53,405 nt of DNA from Burkholderiales bacterium (GTDB lineage Bacteria; Pseudomonadota; Gammaproteobacteria; Burkholderiales; Burkholderiaceae_C): positions 1 to 53,405 of the forward strand of contig JABEVE010000022.1 of the NCBI GenBank assembly GCA_013044035.1, in the 5' to 3' direction. The translations under genes were made by a program, and so were the position numbers. This document shows positions 44,417 through 52,257 of the stretch, in pieces. The stretch's first letter is position 1; the number at the start of each line of letters is the position of its first letter. A model generated the notes under the pieces. That model was not told where the DNA came from, ran no database searches, and saw nothing but the letters and a program-made list of their open reading frames with translations.

Positions 44417-45823
44417 ATGTCGCAAACCCCCAGCCTGTTTGACCCTGAGCCGACAAAGCCTGAAGGCGATGCCACGCGCTACGGCCTGGCCATGCCCCTG
44501 GCAGAGAAGTTGCGCCCGCGCAGCCTGGCGGAGATGGTCGGCCAGACCCACCTGCTCGGCCAGGGCCAGCCGCTGCGCCTGGCATTCGACACGCGCCGCC
44601 TGCATTCCATGATCCTGTGGGGTCCTCCCGGGGTGGGCAAAACCACCCTGGCCCGACTGATCGCCAAACAGTTCGACGCCCATTTCATTGCCATCTCGGC
44701 TGTGCTCGCCGGCATCAAAGAAATTCGCGAAGCCGTGCAGCAGGCTGAGGCCGCGCGCGTCAACGGCCGCGCGACCCTGGTGTTCGTCGACGAGGTGCAC
44801 CGCTTCAACAAAAGCCAGCAGGACGCCTTCCTGCCGCATGTCGAGTCGGGACTGTTCACCTTCATCGGCGCCACCACCGAGAATCCATCGTTCGAGGTCA
44901 ACAGCGCCTTGTTGTCGCGTGCCACGGTGTATGTGCTGCAGCCGCTGTCGGTCGAGGAATTGCAGGCCTTGGCCGAGCGTGGCCTCGCGGCCAGCGGCGG
45001 CTTGCGCATCGAACCCGATGCCCTGGCCCTGCTGGCGGCGCATGCCGATGGCGATGCCCGCCGTCTGTTCAACGCGGTGGAAGCGGTGGCTTCTGCTGCC
45101 CAAGGTCGTGCCAGCGACAGCATCGATCGGCCCCTGTTGGATGCGGCGCTCTCCGAGTCCTTGCGGCGCTACGACAAAGGCGGCGACCAGTTTTACGACG
45201 TGATCTCGGCGCTGCATAAATCGGTACGCGGCAGCGACCCTGACGCCGCCCTGTACTGGATGACCCGCATGCTCGATGGCGGCGTCGATCCGCTGTACAT
45301 AGGCCGCAGACTCATTCGCATGGCGAGCGAGGACATCGGCCTTGCGGATCCGCGCGCGCTCGGCCACACCCTCGACGCCGTGGCCGCGTTCGAACGTCTG
45401 GGCAGCCCCGAGGGGGAACTCGCCCTGGTGCAAGCGGTGCTCTATCTCGCCATCGCGCCCAAGTCGAATGCAGCCTATCGCGCCGCGGGTGAGGCACGGC
45501 GTTTCGTGCGCGAACATGGCACGGCGCCGGTGCCCATGCACCTGCGCAATGCACCGACGAAATTGATGAAGCAGATCGGCGCATCTGACGGTTACCGCTA
45601 CGCCCATGACGAGGCCGGCGCCTTCGCCGCGGGGGAGCGCTATTTCCCCGAAGGCTTGCCGGAGGCGCGGTTGTACCGCCCCACCGATCGTGGCCAGGAG
45701 GCGCGCATCGCCGAACGTATGGCCGAGCTTCAGCGCCTCAATCGCCAGGCCCGGACGGCCATCAGCACACAAGAGCCGGCCGATCGCGAGACGGATGCGA
45801 CACCGCCCATCCCTAGAGCCTGA
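44417..45823 (+). CDS. rarA: Replication-associated recombination protein A
   Basis: A 468-residue AAA+ ATPase of the RarA/MgsA/WRNIP1 family that acts at stalled replication forks. It has PLAEKLRPRSLAEMVGQTHLL, Walker A WGPPGVGKTTLARLIA, Walker B VFVDEVHRFNKSQQD, the sensor 1 text IGATTENPSFEVNSALLSR, and the C-terminal tetramerisation region with ALYWMTRMLDGG. It follows lolA by 57 bases, a standard order. Confidence 0.97.
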   Translation: MSQTPSLFDPEPTKPEGDATRYGLAMPLAEKLRPRSLAEMVGQTHLLGQGQPLRLAFDTRRLHSMILWGPPGVGKTTLARLIAKQFDAHFIAISAVLAGIKEIREAVQQAEAARVNGRATLVFVDEVHRFNKSQQDAFLPHVESGLFTFIGATTENPSFEVNSALLSRATVYVLQPLSVEELQALAERGLAASGGLRIEPDALALLAAHADGDARRLFNAVEAVASAAQGRASDSIDRPLLDAALSESLRRYDKGGDQFYDVISALHKSVRGSDPDAALYWMTRMLDGGVDPLYIGRRLIRMASEDIGLADPRALGHTLDAVAAFERLGSPEGELALVQAVLYLAIAPKSNAAYRAAGEARRFVREHGTAPVPMHLRNAPTKLMKQIGASDGYRYAHDEAGAFAAGERYFPEGLPEARLYRPTDRGQEARIAERMAELQRLNRQARTAISTQEPADRETDATPPIPRA

Positions 45824-46153
45824 GGCCCGCCCAAGCTTGTCGTGGCTGGTGTGCACTGGCCTGTGGTTATTATTTCGCGCCATACAGACAACAACGTAGG
45901 CGAAGCCGCACCAAACTGGCTCGCCAAAGGAGACGCAACACCATGCCTGGGCATCTTTGCCCACAGGCTCACACCACGCAATGCCCTGCTGCATTTGTGC
46001 CGGCGCTTGATCCAGCGCCGCCGTGTTTGCGAGCACTTTTTCGAGCATGAAACTTGCAAGCACTGCCTCATCCAGTTCGTTGCTCAGGGCCCATAAGGCC
46101 CAGAGGCGGCGGTCGGACTCTGCAAGACCCAGAACCCATAAGGACACGTCGGG
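45824..46153 (+). other. Gap before livHMGF: structured leader, no convincing gene
   Basis: This 330-base gap holds two possible RNA hairpins. GGCG-A-AGCC (around 45899-45908) pairs with GGCTCGCC. GCCTGGGCA (around 45945) pairs with TGCCCACAGGC. A strong AAAGGAGA lies 8 bases before an ATG at 45943, opening only a 35-codon frame. An AT-rich TTATTATTT at about 45868 could be a -10 region. The function could be the livH leader, an sRNA or a lost binding-protein gene; none is proven. Confidence 0.35.
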
Positions 46154-47083
46154 ATGGAAACTTTCATTCAACAAATCGTCAACGGCCTCGTGCTGGGCAG
46201 CATGTATGCCCTCATCGCGCTGGGCTACACCATGGTTTACGGCATCGTCAACCTCATCAACTTCGCCCATGGCGACGTGATGATGGTGGGGGCGCTGACC
46301 GCCTACAGCATGTTTCTTCTGCTTGCCCACATCGCCCCTGGCCTGCCCGGTTGGCTCACGGTTGTCCTGGCCACCATCGTGGCGATGATCGTCTGCGGCG
46401 TGCTGAACTATTTCATCGAGCGCCTGGCCTATCGACGGTTGCGTAACGCGCCCAAACTGGCGCCACTGGTCACAGCCATCGGCATGTCCATCCTTCTGGA
46501 AACCCTGGCCATGGTGATCTGGGGACGCGATTACAAGGTTTTTCCCAGTCTGCTGCCATCCAAGATCATCAACATTCACGGTGTCGTCATCACCCCGGTG
46601 CAGGTCATGATCCTGGTGCTCACCGCCGTGCTGCTGCTGGGCCTGACCTATCTGATCCACAAGACCAAGCTCGGCCGAGCCATGCGCGCCACGGCTGAGA
46701 ACCCGCGTGTGGCCGCGCTCATGGGGGTCAATCCGAATTTGGTGATTTCCGCCGCTTTTGTGATTGGCGCCATGCTGGCGGCCATTGCCGGGGTGATGTG
46801 GTACGCCAACTTCTCCACGGCGAATTTCTACATGGGCTTCACGCCGGGTCTGAAGGCCTTCACCGCTGCCGTGCTCGGTGGCATCGGCAACCTCACTGGC
46901 GCCATGCTCGGGGGTGTTCTGCTGGGCGTGATCGAGGTCCTGGGTGCGGGCTACATCGGCACGCTCACTGGCGGTATGTTCGGTAGCAACTACCAGGACA
47001 TCTTCGCTTTCATTGTGCTCATCCTCGTGCTGACGTTGCGGCCGCAAGGTTTGCTCGGTGAGCGCGTGGCCGACCGCGCCTGA
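46154..47083 (+). CDS. livH: Branched-chain amino-acid-type ABC permease LivH
   Basis: A 309-residue inner-membrane permease. It has GSMYALIALGYTMVYGIVNLIN at the N-terminus, the GRAMRATAENPRVAALMGVN coupling loop and a C-terminal GLKAFTAAVLGGIGNLTGAM segment. It is full length, unlike the remnant at 396-992. It starts the livHMGF operon. No binding-protein gene (livK) precedes it within the window. Confidence 0.95.
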   Translation: METFIQQIVNGLVLGSMYALIALGYTMVYGIVNLINFAHGDVMMVGALTAYSMFLLLAHIAPGLPGWLTVVLATIVAMIVCGVLNYFIERLAYRRLRNAPKLAPLVTAIGMSILLETLAMVIWGRDYKVFPSLLPSKIINIHGVVITPVQVMILVLTAVLLLGLTYLIHKTKLGRAMRATAENPRVAALMGVNPNLVISAAFVIGAMLAAIAGVMWYANFSTANFYMGFTPGLKAFTAAVLGGIGNLTGAMLGGVLLGVIEVLGAGYIGTLTGGMFGSNYQDIFAFIVLILVLTLRPQGLLGERVADRA

Positions 47084-47099
47084 TGCAGGAGACATCATC

Positions 47100-48251
47100 A
47101 TGCTCAACAAACAAACCCATCTGATTGGTTTTCTGGTCGCCGCCGCGCTGCTGCTGGCCATGCCCCTGGGGTTACAGATCGTGGGTGATGCCTGGGTGCG
47201 CATTGCCGCATTCGCGCTGCTCTACATCATGCTGGCCCTGGGGCTGAACATCGTCGTGGGCCTCGCCGGCCTGCTCGACCTGGGCTATATCGCGTTCTAC
47301 GCGGTGGGGGCGTATTCCTTCGCCCTGCTTTCGTCGAACCAGCTCACCAGCAACTTCGATGCCCTGGGGGCGATGTTCCCCAACGGCTTCAATGTGTCGA
47401 TCTGGCTCATCATTCCGCTCGGAGCCGGCCTGGCCGCAACCTTCGGCATCATCCTCGGCACCCCGGTGCTCAAACTGCGCGGCGACTACCTGGCCATCGT
47501 CACCCTGGGCTTTGGCGAAATCATTCGCATTTTCATGAATAACCTCAACGCCCCGGTGAACATCACCAATGGGCCGCAGGGCATCTCGGGCATCCACGGC
47601 GTGCGCATGTTCGGCTGGGACCTGAATCGCAACATCAGCATCGGCAACTACACCATCACCTCGGTCACCCAGTACTACTGGTTGTTCCTGGCCTTGGTCA
47701 CGCTTACCGTCATCATCTGTTACCGCCTGCAGGATTCGCGCATCGGTCGGGCCTGGATGGCGATGCGCGAAGACGAAATCGCCGCCAAGGCCATGGGCAT
47801 CAACACCCGCAACATGAAGCTGCTGGCGTTTTCGATGGGCGCCACCTTCGGCGGCGTGGCCGGTGTCATGTTCGCGGCCTTTCAGGGTTTCGTCTCCCCC
47901 GAGTCGTTCTCGCTGATGGAGTCCATCAACGTGCTGGCGATGGTGGTCATCGGCGGCATGGGCAATATTCCGGGTGTCATCCTCGGCGCCATCCTGCTGT
48001 CGGTGCTGCCCGAGGCATTGCGCTACACCGGCTTCATCTCGGATTGGCAGCAGCATGCGTTCAACCATGTCTATGTCGACACCGGCATCCTGCGCCAGCT
48101 TATCTACTCGATGGCCATGATTCTGGTGATGCTGGTTCGCCCCAAGGGTTTGTGGCCAGCGCCTGAGCATGGCAAGGGCATGGCCGCCCTGGCGCTCGGA
48201 CAGAGCAAGGCGGGCAATGCCGTTCCAGCGGTGGTCAAGGAGGGCGCATGA
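47100..48251 (+). CDS. livM: Branched-chain amino-acid-type ABC permease LivM
   Basis: A 383-residue permease. It has LALGLNIVVGLAGLLDLGYIAFYAVGAY, the LRGDYLAIVTLGFGEIIRI segment and the coupling loop MAMREDEIAAKAMGINTRNMK. The ATG at 47100 (MLNKQTHL) lies 16 bases after livH with CAGGAGA upstream; a longer frame from 47058 overlaps livH. The stop overlaps the livG start. Confidence 0.95.
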   Translation: MLNKQTHLIGFLVAAALLLAMPLGLQIVGDAWVRIAAFALLYIMLALGLNIVVGLAGLLDLGYIAFYAVGAYSFALLSSNQLTSNFDALGAMFPNGFNVSIWLIIPLGAGLAATFGIILGTPVLKLRGDYLAIVTLGFGEIIRIFMNNLNAPVNITNGPQGISGIHGVRMFGWDLNRNISIGNYTITSVTQYYWLFLALVTLTVIICYRLQDSRIGRAWMAMREDEIAAKAMGINTRNMKLLAFSMGATFGGVAGVMFAAFQGFVSPESFSLMESINVLAMVVIGGMGNIPGVILGAILLSVLPEALRYTGFISDWQQHAFNHVYVDTGILRQLIYSMAMILVMLVRPKGLWPAPEHGKGMAALALGQSKAGNAVPAVVKEGA

Positions 48252-49030
48252 TGAGCTCCACGGAACCCATCACCCTGAAAGTGGCCGGCGCTTCCAAGCG
48301 CTTCGGCGGCTTGCAGGCGCTGTCGGATGTCGGCATCGAAATCCGTCGCGGCCAGATCTATGGCCTCATTGGCCCCAACGGCGCCGGCAAGACCACGTTC
48401 TTCAACGTCATCACCGGCATGTACACGCCCGATAGTGGCGAGTTTTCGCTCGACGCCAAACCCTACCGTCCGCAGGCGGTGCATCAGGTCGCGCGCGAAG
48501 GCATTGCCCGCACCTTCCAGAACATCCGCCTGTTCCCGGACATGACGGCACTGGAAAATGTCATGGTCGGACGCCACGTGCGCACCAAGAGCGCGCTGCT
48601 CGGTGCCGTGTTCCGCACCCGCCGCTTCAAGGATGAGGAACACGGTATCCGCGAGCGTGCCTACGAGCTGCTGCAGTACGTCGGCATTGGGCACTACGCC
48701 GACTTTCGTGCCCGCACGCTGTCGTATGGCGATCAGCGCAGGCTGGAAATTGCTCGTGCATTGGCGACTGACCCCAAACTGCTGGCGCTGGACGAACCCG
48801 CCGCCGGCATGAACGCCACCGAGAAGGTGCAGTTGCGCAAGCTGCTGTCCACCATCCGCGGCGACGGGCGCACCATTTTGCTGATCGAACACGACGTCAA
48901 GCTGGTCATGGGCTTGTGCGATCGCGTGACGGTGCTGGACTACGGCAAGACCATCGCCGAAGGGGTGCCGGCCGATGTGCAAAAAGACCCCAAGGTGATT
49001 GAAGCGTATCTCGGCACGGGAGGCCATTGA
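48248..49030 (+). CDS. livG: Branched-chain amino-acid-type ABC ATPase LivG
   Basis: A 260-residue ATPase. It has Walker A GPNGAGKTTFFNVITGMY, the Q-loop text GIARTFQNIRLFPDMTALEN, signature LSYGDQRRLEIARAL, Walker B LLALDEPAAGMN and the C-terminal KVIEAYLG. AAGGAGG lies just upstream of the ATG at 48248. It pairs with LivF to drive import through LivH-LivM. Confidence 0.96.
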   Translation: MMSSTEPITLKVAGASKRFGGLQALSDVGIEIRRGQIYGLIGPNGAGKTTFFNVITGMYTPDSGEFSLDAKPYRPQAVHQVAREGIARTFQNIRLFPDMTALENVMVGRHVRTKSALLGAVFRTRRFKDEEHGIRERAYELLQYVGIGHYADFRARTLSYGDQRRLEIARALATDPKLLALDEPAAGMNATEKVQLRKLLSTIRGDGRTILLIEHDVKLVMGLCDRVTVLDYGKTIAEGVPADVQKDPKVIEAYLGTGGH

Positions 49031-49031
49031 G

Positions 49032-49796
49032 ATGAGTGCAGCGCACATGGAGTTGGAGCAGGGCGCGGGCGAACTCAGCTCGAAAGCAGCACTGCTGCAG
49101 GTCAAAGGCCTGAAGGTGGCTTACGGGGGCATCCAGGCCGTCAAGGGCATCGACTTCGAAGTCCGTCAGGGCGAGTTGGTGAGCCTGATCGGTGCCAATG
49201 GCGCGGGCAAGACCACCACGCTCAAAGCCATCACCGGCATGCAGCCCATCACCGATGGCAGCATCACCTACGCCAGCCACGAGGTCAAGGGCAAGGGCTC
49301 GTTCGATCTGGTGCGCATGGGCCTGGCGATGGTGCCGGAAGGGCGCGGTGTATTCAGTCGTATGACCATCCAGGAAAACCTGCTCATGGGGGCTTATATC
49401 CGCAGTGACAAGAAAGGCATCGAGGCGGATATCGACCGGGTCTTCGGTATTTTTCCGCGCCTGAAGGAGCGGCGCGACCAACTCGCCGGCACCATGTCCG
49501 GTGGCGAGCAGCAGATGCTGGCCATGGGGCGTGCCCTGATGTGCCAGCCCAAGCTTCTGCTGCTGGACGAGCCGTCCATGGGTTTGTCGCCCATCATGGT
49601 CGACAAGATCTTCGAGGTCGTGGCCGACATCGCCAAGCAGGGGGTCACCATCCTGCTGGTCGAGCAGAACGCCAAGCGCGCACTGGAACTGGCGCAGCGT
49701 GGGTATGTCATGGACTCCGGCACGGTCACCATGACCGGCACGGCACAGCAACTGCTGCATGACCCTCGCGTGAGGGCGGCCTACCTGGGCGAGTGA
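49032..49796 (+). CDS. livF: Branched-chain amino-acid-type ABC ATPase LivF
   Basis: A 254-residue ATPase. It has Walker A GANGAGKTTTLKAITGM, VPEGRGVFSRMTIQENLLMG, signature MSGGEQQMLAMGRAL, Walker B LLLLDEPSMGLSP and the H-loop region LLVEQNAKRAL. The ATG at 49032 (MSAAHMEL) has GAG upstream; the 20 extra N-terminal residues before the conserved text are unusual but possible. Last gene of livHMGF; it converges with the small monooxygenase-like gene. Confidence 0.96.
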   Translation: MSAAHMELEQGAGELSSKAALLQVKGLKVAYGGIQAVKGIDFEVRQGELVSLIGANGAGKTTTLKAITGMQPITDGSITYASHEVKGKGSFDLVRMGLAMVPEGRGVFSRMTIQENLLMGAYIRSDKKGIEADIDRVFGIFPRLKERRDQLAGTMSGGEQQMLAMGRALMCQPKLLLLDEPSMGLSPIMVDKIFEVVADIAKQGVTILLVEQNAKRALELAQRGYVMDSGTVTMTGTAQQLLHDPRVRAAYLGE

Positions 49797-49835
49797 AGCG
49801 GGTCGTCACCCAGCGAGGCATGTTGTGCTTCCCGG

Positions 49836-50168
49836 CTATGGAAGCTGGCGTGGCGTTTGCGTGGGATGGTCAAGCTTGCCGTCGCCATAGGTCCGCAGGA
49901 CCTTGGCGATGATGATCTGGTAGCCGTCAAGCCAATTCGCCTGCGCGGCCTTGGCTTCAAGATGCAGGGGATTCTGCATCAGCGCTTGCAGGGCCTCGAG
50001 CGTCTCCCAGTAGTAGACGTTCGAGGTCCAACCCGTGCTTGGGTTCTCCCACGATTCCTCGCCGAGATAACCGGGAATGGCTCTGGCCGCAGCGGCAATG
50101 GCCTGGTCGAGGCGGTGAAACGCGGCGTCGAACTGCTTCTTCGCGAAGATGAAGGTCGATGAGTACAT
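49836..50168 (-). CDS. Antibiotic biosynthesis monooxygenase-like small protein
   Basis: A 110-residue protein with the dimeric alpha/beta-barrel (ABM) look: a first strand YSSTFIFAKKQ, AIPGYLGEESWE, then SNVYYWETLEALQAL and HLEAKAAQANWLDGYQIII. ABM proteins range from quinol or heme monooxygenases to enzymes with unknown substrates. It lies 49 bases after the reductase gene on the same strand, so the two may work together, but that is inference. The ATG at 50168 is chosen because the conserved fold starts there. Confidence 0.75.
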   Translation of the reverse strand: MYSSTFIFAKKQFDAAFHRLDQAIAAAARAIPGYLGEESWENPSTGWTSNVYYWETLEALQALMQNPLHLEAKAAQANWLDGYQIIIAKVLRTYGDGKLDHPTQTPRQLP

Positions 50169-50217
50169 GGGCTGAGCGTGATGACCGATGGCGGCTCCAG
50201 GAACGACCGGGGATGCG

Positions 50218-51258
50218 TCAGTCTCTGGCCGCGGGACCGGCCTTGTCGGCCTCGGTGGTGAAGGCATCGGCGAAGAAGGCGTCTTCCGGCAGGAAGCATC
50301 GCGACATGAAATCGGCTCTGGCCGATTCCACCATGATCGGCGCGCCGCAGGCGTAGACCTCGTGGCCTGACAAATCCGGCCAATCAACCATCACTTCCCG
50401 GTGGACGAGGCCAGTGCGGCCGCTCCACGCATCCCCGGGTTTCGGCTCGGACAGAACCGGCACATAGCGCAGCCAGGGCATGGCTGCAGCTTGCTCTTGT
50501 GCCCAGGCATGCAGGTACAAATCGGCCTTGGTGCGGCAACCCCAGTACAGCACGGCGGGGCGCGTTTGACCCTTGGTGCGCAGGTCTTCGATGATGGCCT
50601 TGATGGGCGCCAGGCCCGTGCCCGAGGCCAGCAGCACCATGGGTTTGTCGCTTTCCTCACGCAGGTAAAAGCTGCCGAACGGGCCTTCCATGCGCAGGAT
50701 GTCCTTGTCTTTCATGGCGCCGAAGACATGGTCGGTGAACTTGCCGCCGGGCATGTGGCGCAAGTGCAGTTCAATGTGTTTTTCGCCAGTCGGTGCATTG
50801 GCCATGGAATAGCTGCGGCGGCTGCCGTCGCGCAAGATGAATTGCACATACTGACCGGCGTGGTAGTCGAAACGGTCGTTGGCTGGTAGCTGCAGGCGGA
50901 TGATTGCAACGTCGCTCGTGAGCCGTTCGATGCTGATGACGCGGCAGGGCATTTTCTTGACAGCGAACAGGCCTGCGGCAGGCAACTCGTGGCTTTGAAT
51001 CACCAGATCGCTGCGCGGATGGGTGCGGCAGGCGAGAATGAAACCCGCGGCGTGTTCGGCTTCGCTCAGGGCCTTGAGTTGGTGCAGGCCGAGTTCGAAC
51101 TCACCCGAGATCCATTGGCATTTGCACGAGCCGCAGGCTCCATCCTGACAACCGTAAGGAAGGCCAACGCCTTGGCGAATGGCGGCAGCGAGGATGGTTT
51201 CGCCTTCCTTCACGTCGAACCGGTGTCGGCTCGGCAGTACGCTCACTTCAAAGCTCAT
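50218..51258 (-). CDS. Ferredoxin-type FAD/NAD(P) reductase (AscD-like)
   Basis: A 346-residue electron-transfer protein. The N-terminal plant-type 2Fe-2S domain has GCQDGACGSCKCQW with a fourth Cys at ILACRTH. The FAD motif is RRSYSMANAP, and the NAD(P) domain has LLASGTGLAPIKAIIEDL and the C-terminal EVYACGAPIMVESA. Such proteins are annotated as CDP-6-deoxy-delta-3,4-glucoseen reductase or as phenol hydroxylase-type reductases; no deoxysugar genes are nearby, so the former name is doubtful. It diverges from the epimerase-like gene by 15 bases. Confidence 0.9.
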   Translation of the reverse strand: MSFEVSVLPSRHRFDVKEGETILAAAIRQGVGLPYGCQDGACGSCKCQWISGEFELGLHQLKALSEAEHAAGFILACRTHPRSDLVIQSHELPAAGLFAVKKMPCRVISIERLTSDVAIIRLQLPANDRFDYHAGQYVQFILRDGSRRSYSMANAPTGEKHIELHLRHMPGGKFTDHVFGAMKDKDILRMEGPFGSFYLREESDKPMVLLASGTGLAPIKAIIEDLRTKGQTRPAVLYWGCRTKADLYLHAWAQEQAAAMPWLRYVPVLSEPKPGDAWSGRTGLVHREVMVDWPDLSGHEVYACGAPIMVESARADFMSRCFLPEDAFFADAFTTEADKAGPAARD

Positions 51259-51273
51259 GACAGACAGGTTTCC

Positions 51274-52182
51274 ATGTTGATGCGTCAGTTTCGTAAACCC
51301 CGATTGCTCATCGTCGGCTGTGGCGATATTGGACTGCGCCTGGCGGCGCTGGCGCAGCCACGTTTTCGCGTCATCGCACTCACCTCCACCCCGCAGCGCA
51401 TGCAAACATTGCGTCAGGCGGGCATCGTGCCGTTGCTCGGCAATCTGGACGATGCCGACAGTTTGTGGCGCCTGGCCGGGGTGGCGCATTGGGTGGTCAT
51501 GCTCGCACCACCGGCAGCGACTGGGGTGGACGATGCCCGATCCGCCCGGCTCGCCACTGTTTTACGCAGAGGCATGATAGGTGCTGGTCCCGGCAGGCCG
51601 CTGCGCGCGGTGTATGCCAGCACCTCTGGCGTGTACGGCGATTGCGCTGGCGCCGAGGTGACGGAAACGCGGCCGCCTCGTCCCCAGACGGACCGTGCGC
51701 GCCGCCGCATTGCCGCCGAGGCGCATTGGCGCCGTCTCGGGCGGGTTGCGCATGTTCGCCTGGGCATTCTGCGTATCCCCGGCATCTATGATGGCCAACA
51801 CCGCTCACCAGTGCAGCGCCTGCGTCAGGGTCTGCCGGTGCTGCGTGCCGAGGACGATGTCTATACCAACCATATTCACGCCGACGACTTGGCACGCATC
51901 ACGCTGCTGGCCTTGTTTCGCGCCGCGCCCAACCGCGTCTATCACGCCAGCGACTGCAGCCGCGTCAAGATGGGCGACTACCTCGACCTCGCCGCTCGGC
52001 TCTACGGCTTGCCTGCTCCCGTGCGCGTTGCTCGCGAGCAGGTCCAGGCCAGCGGCCTGTCGTCCATGGCCTTGAGCTTCATGTCCGAGTCCCGCCTGCT
52101 GGACAACGCCCGTTTGCTGGGCGAACTTGGCGTTGTGCTGTGCTATCCCGACGTGGAGCGAGGTTTGCAGCCTGGCCGTTGA
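51274..52182 (+). CDS. NAD-dependent epimerase/dehydratase-like protein
   Basis: A 302-residue extended-SDR-like protein. It has LLIVGCGDIGLRLAALAQPRF (a GxGxxG Rossmann motif), the text AVYASTSGVYGDCAGAEVTET, and HIHADDLARITLLALF. The usual catalytic YxxxK is replaced: the Tyr of SGVYG is followed by no Lys four residues on, so a classical epimerase mechanism is doubtful. It resembles the SDR family protein found beside such reductases in Burkholderiales. The function is unknown. Confidence 0.8.
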   Translation: MLMRQFRKPRLLIVGCGDIGLRLAALAQPRFRVIALTSTPQRMQTLRQAGIVPLLGNLDDADSLWRLAGVAHWVVMLAPPAATGVDDARSARLATVLRRGMIGAGPGRPLRAVYASTSGVYGDCAGAEVTETRPPRPQTDRARRRIAAEAHWRRLGRVAHVRLGILRIPGIYDGQHRSPVQRLRQGLPVLRAEDDVYTNHIHADDLARITLLALFRAAPNRVYHASDCSRVKMGDYLDLAARLYGLPAPVRVAREQVQASGLSSMALSFMSESRLLDNARLLGELGVVLCYPDVERGLQPGR

Positions 52183-52206
52183 GCGATCCTTCGGCCGAAC
52201 AGTGCA

Positions 52207-52240
52207 TGCAAAACGGACAGGAAAACCTATCCGTTTTGCA
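52207..52240. terminator. Bidirectional terminator between epimerase-like gene and rne
   Basis: TGCAAAACGGA (52207-52217) pairs perfectly with TCCGTTTTGCA (52230-52240). After a C-A mismatch, AGG pairs with CCT around an AAAA loop. It lies between convergent genes with A/T runs within both arms, so it can end transcripts from either side. Confidence 0.85.
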
Positions 52241-52257
52241 GCCATCAACGCTGTCGC

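Noticed and set aside
45824-46153. 6S RNA or a known riboswitch before livH
   Set aside because: The hairpins do not show the long 6S rod or a conserved riboswitch core that I can recognise; kept only as an unassigned structured gap.
44198-47203. A 1001-codon open frame on the minus strand
   Set aside because: It runs antisense through lolA, rarA and livH, which are all clearly conserved; long antisense frames are common in GC-rich DNA. Its text is His/Gln/Asp-rich without domains.
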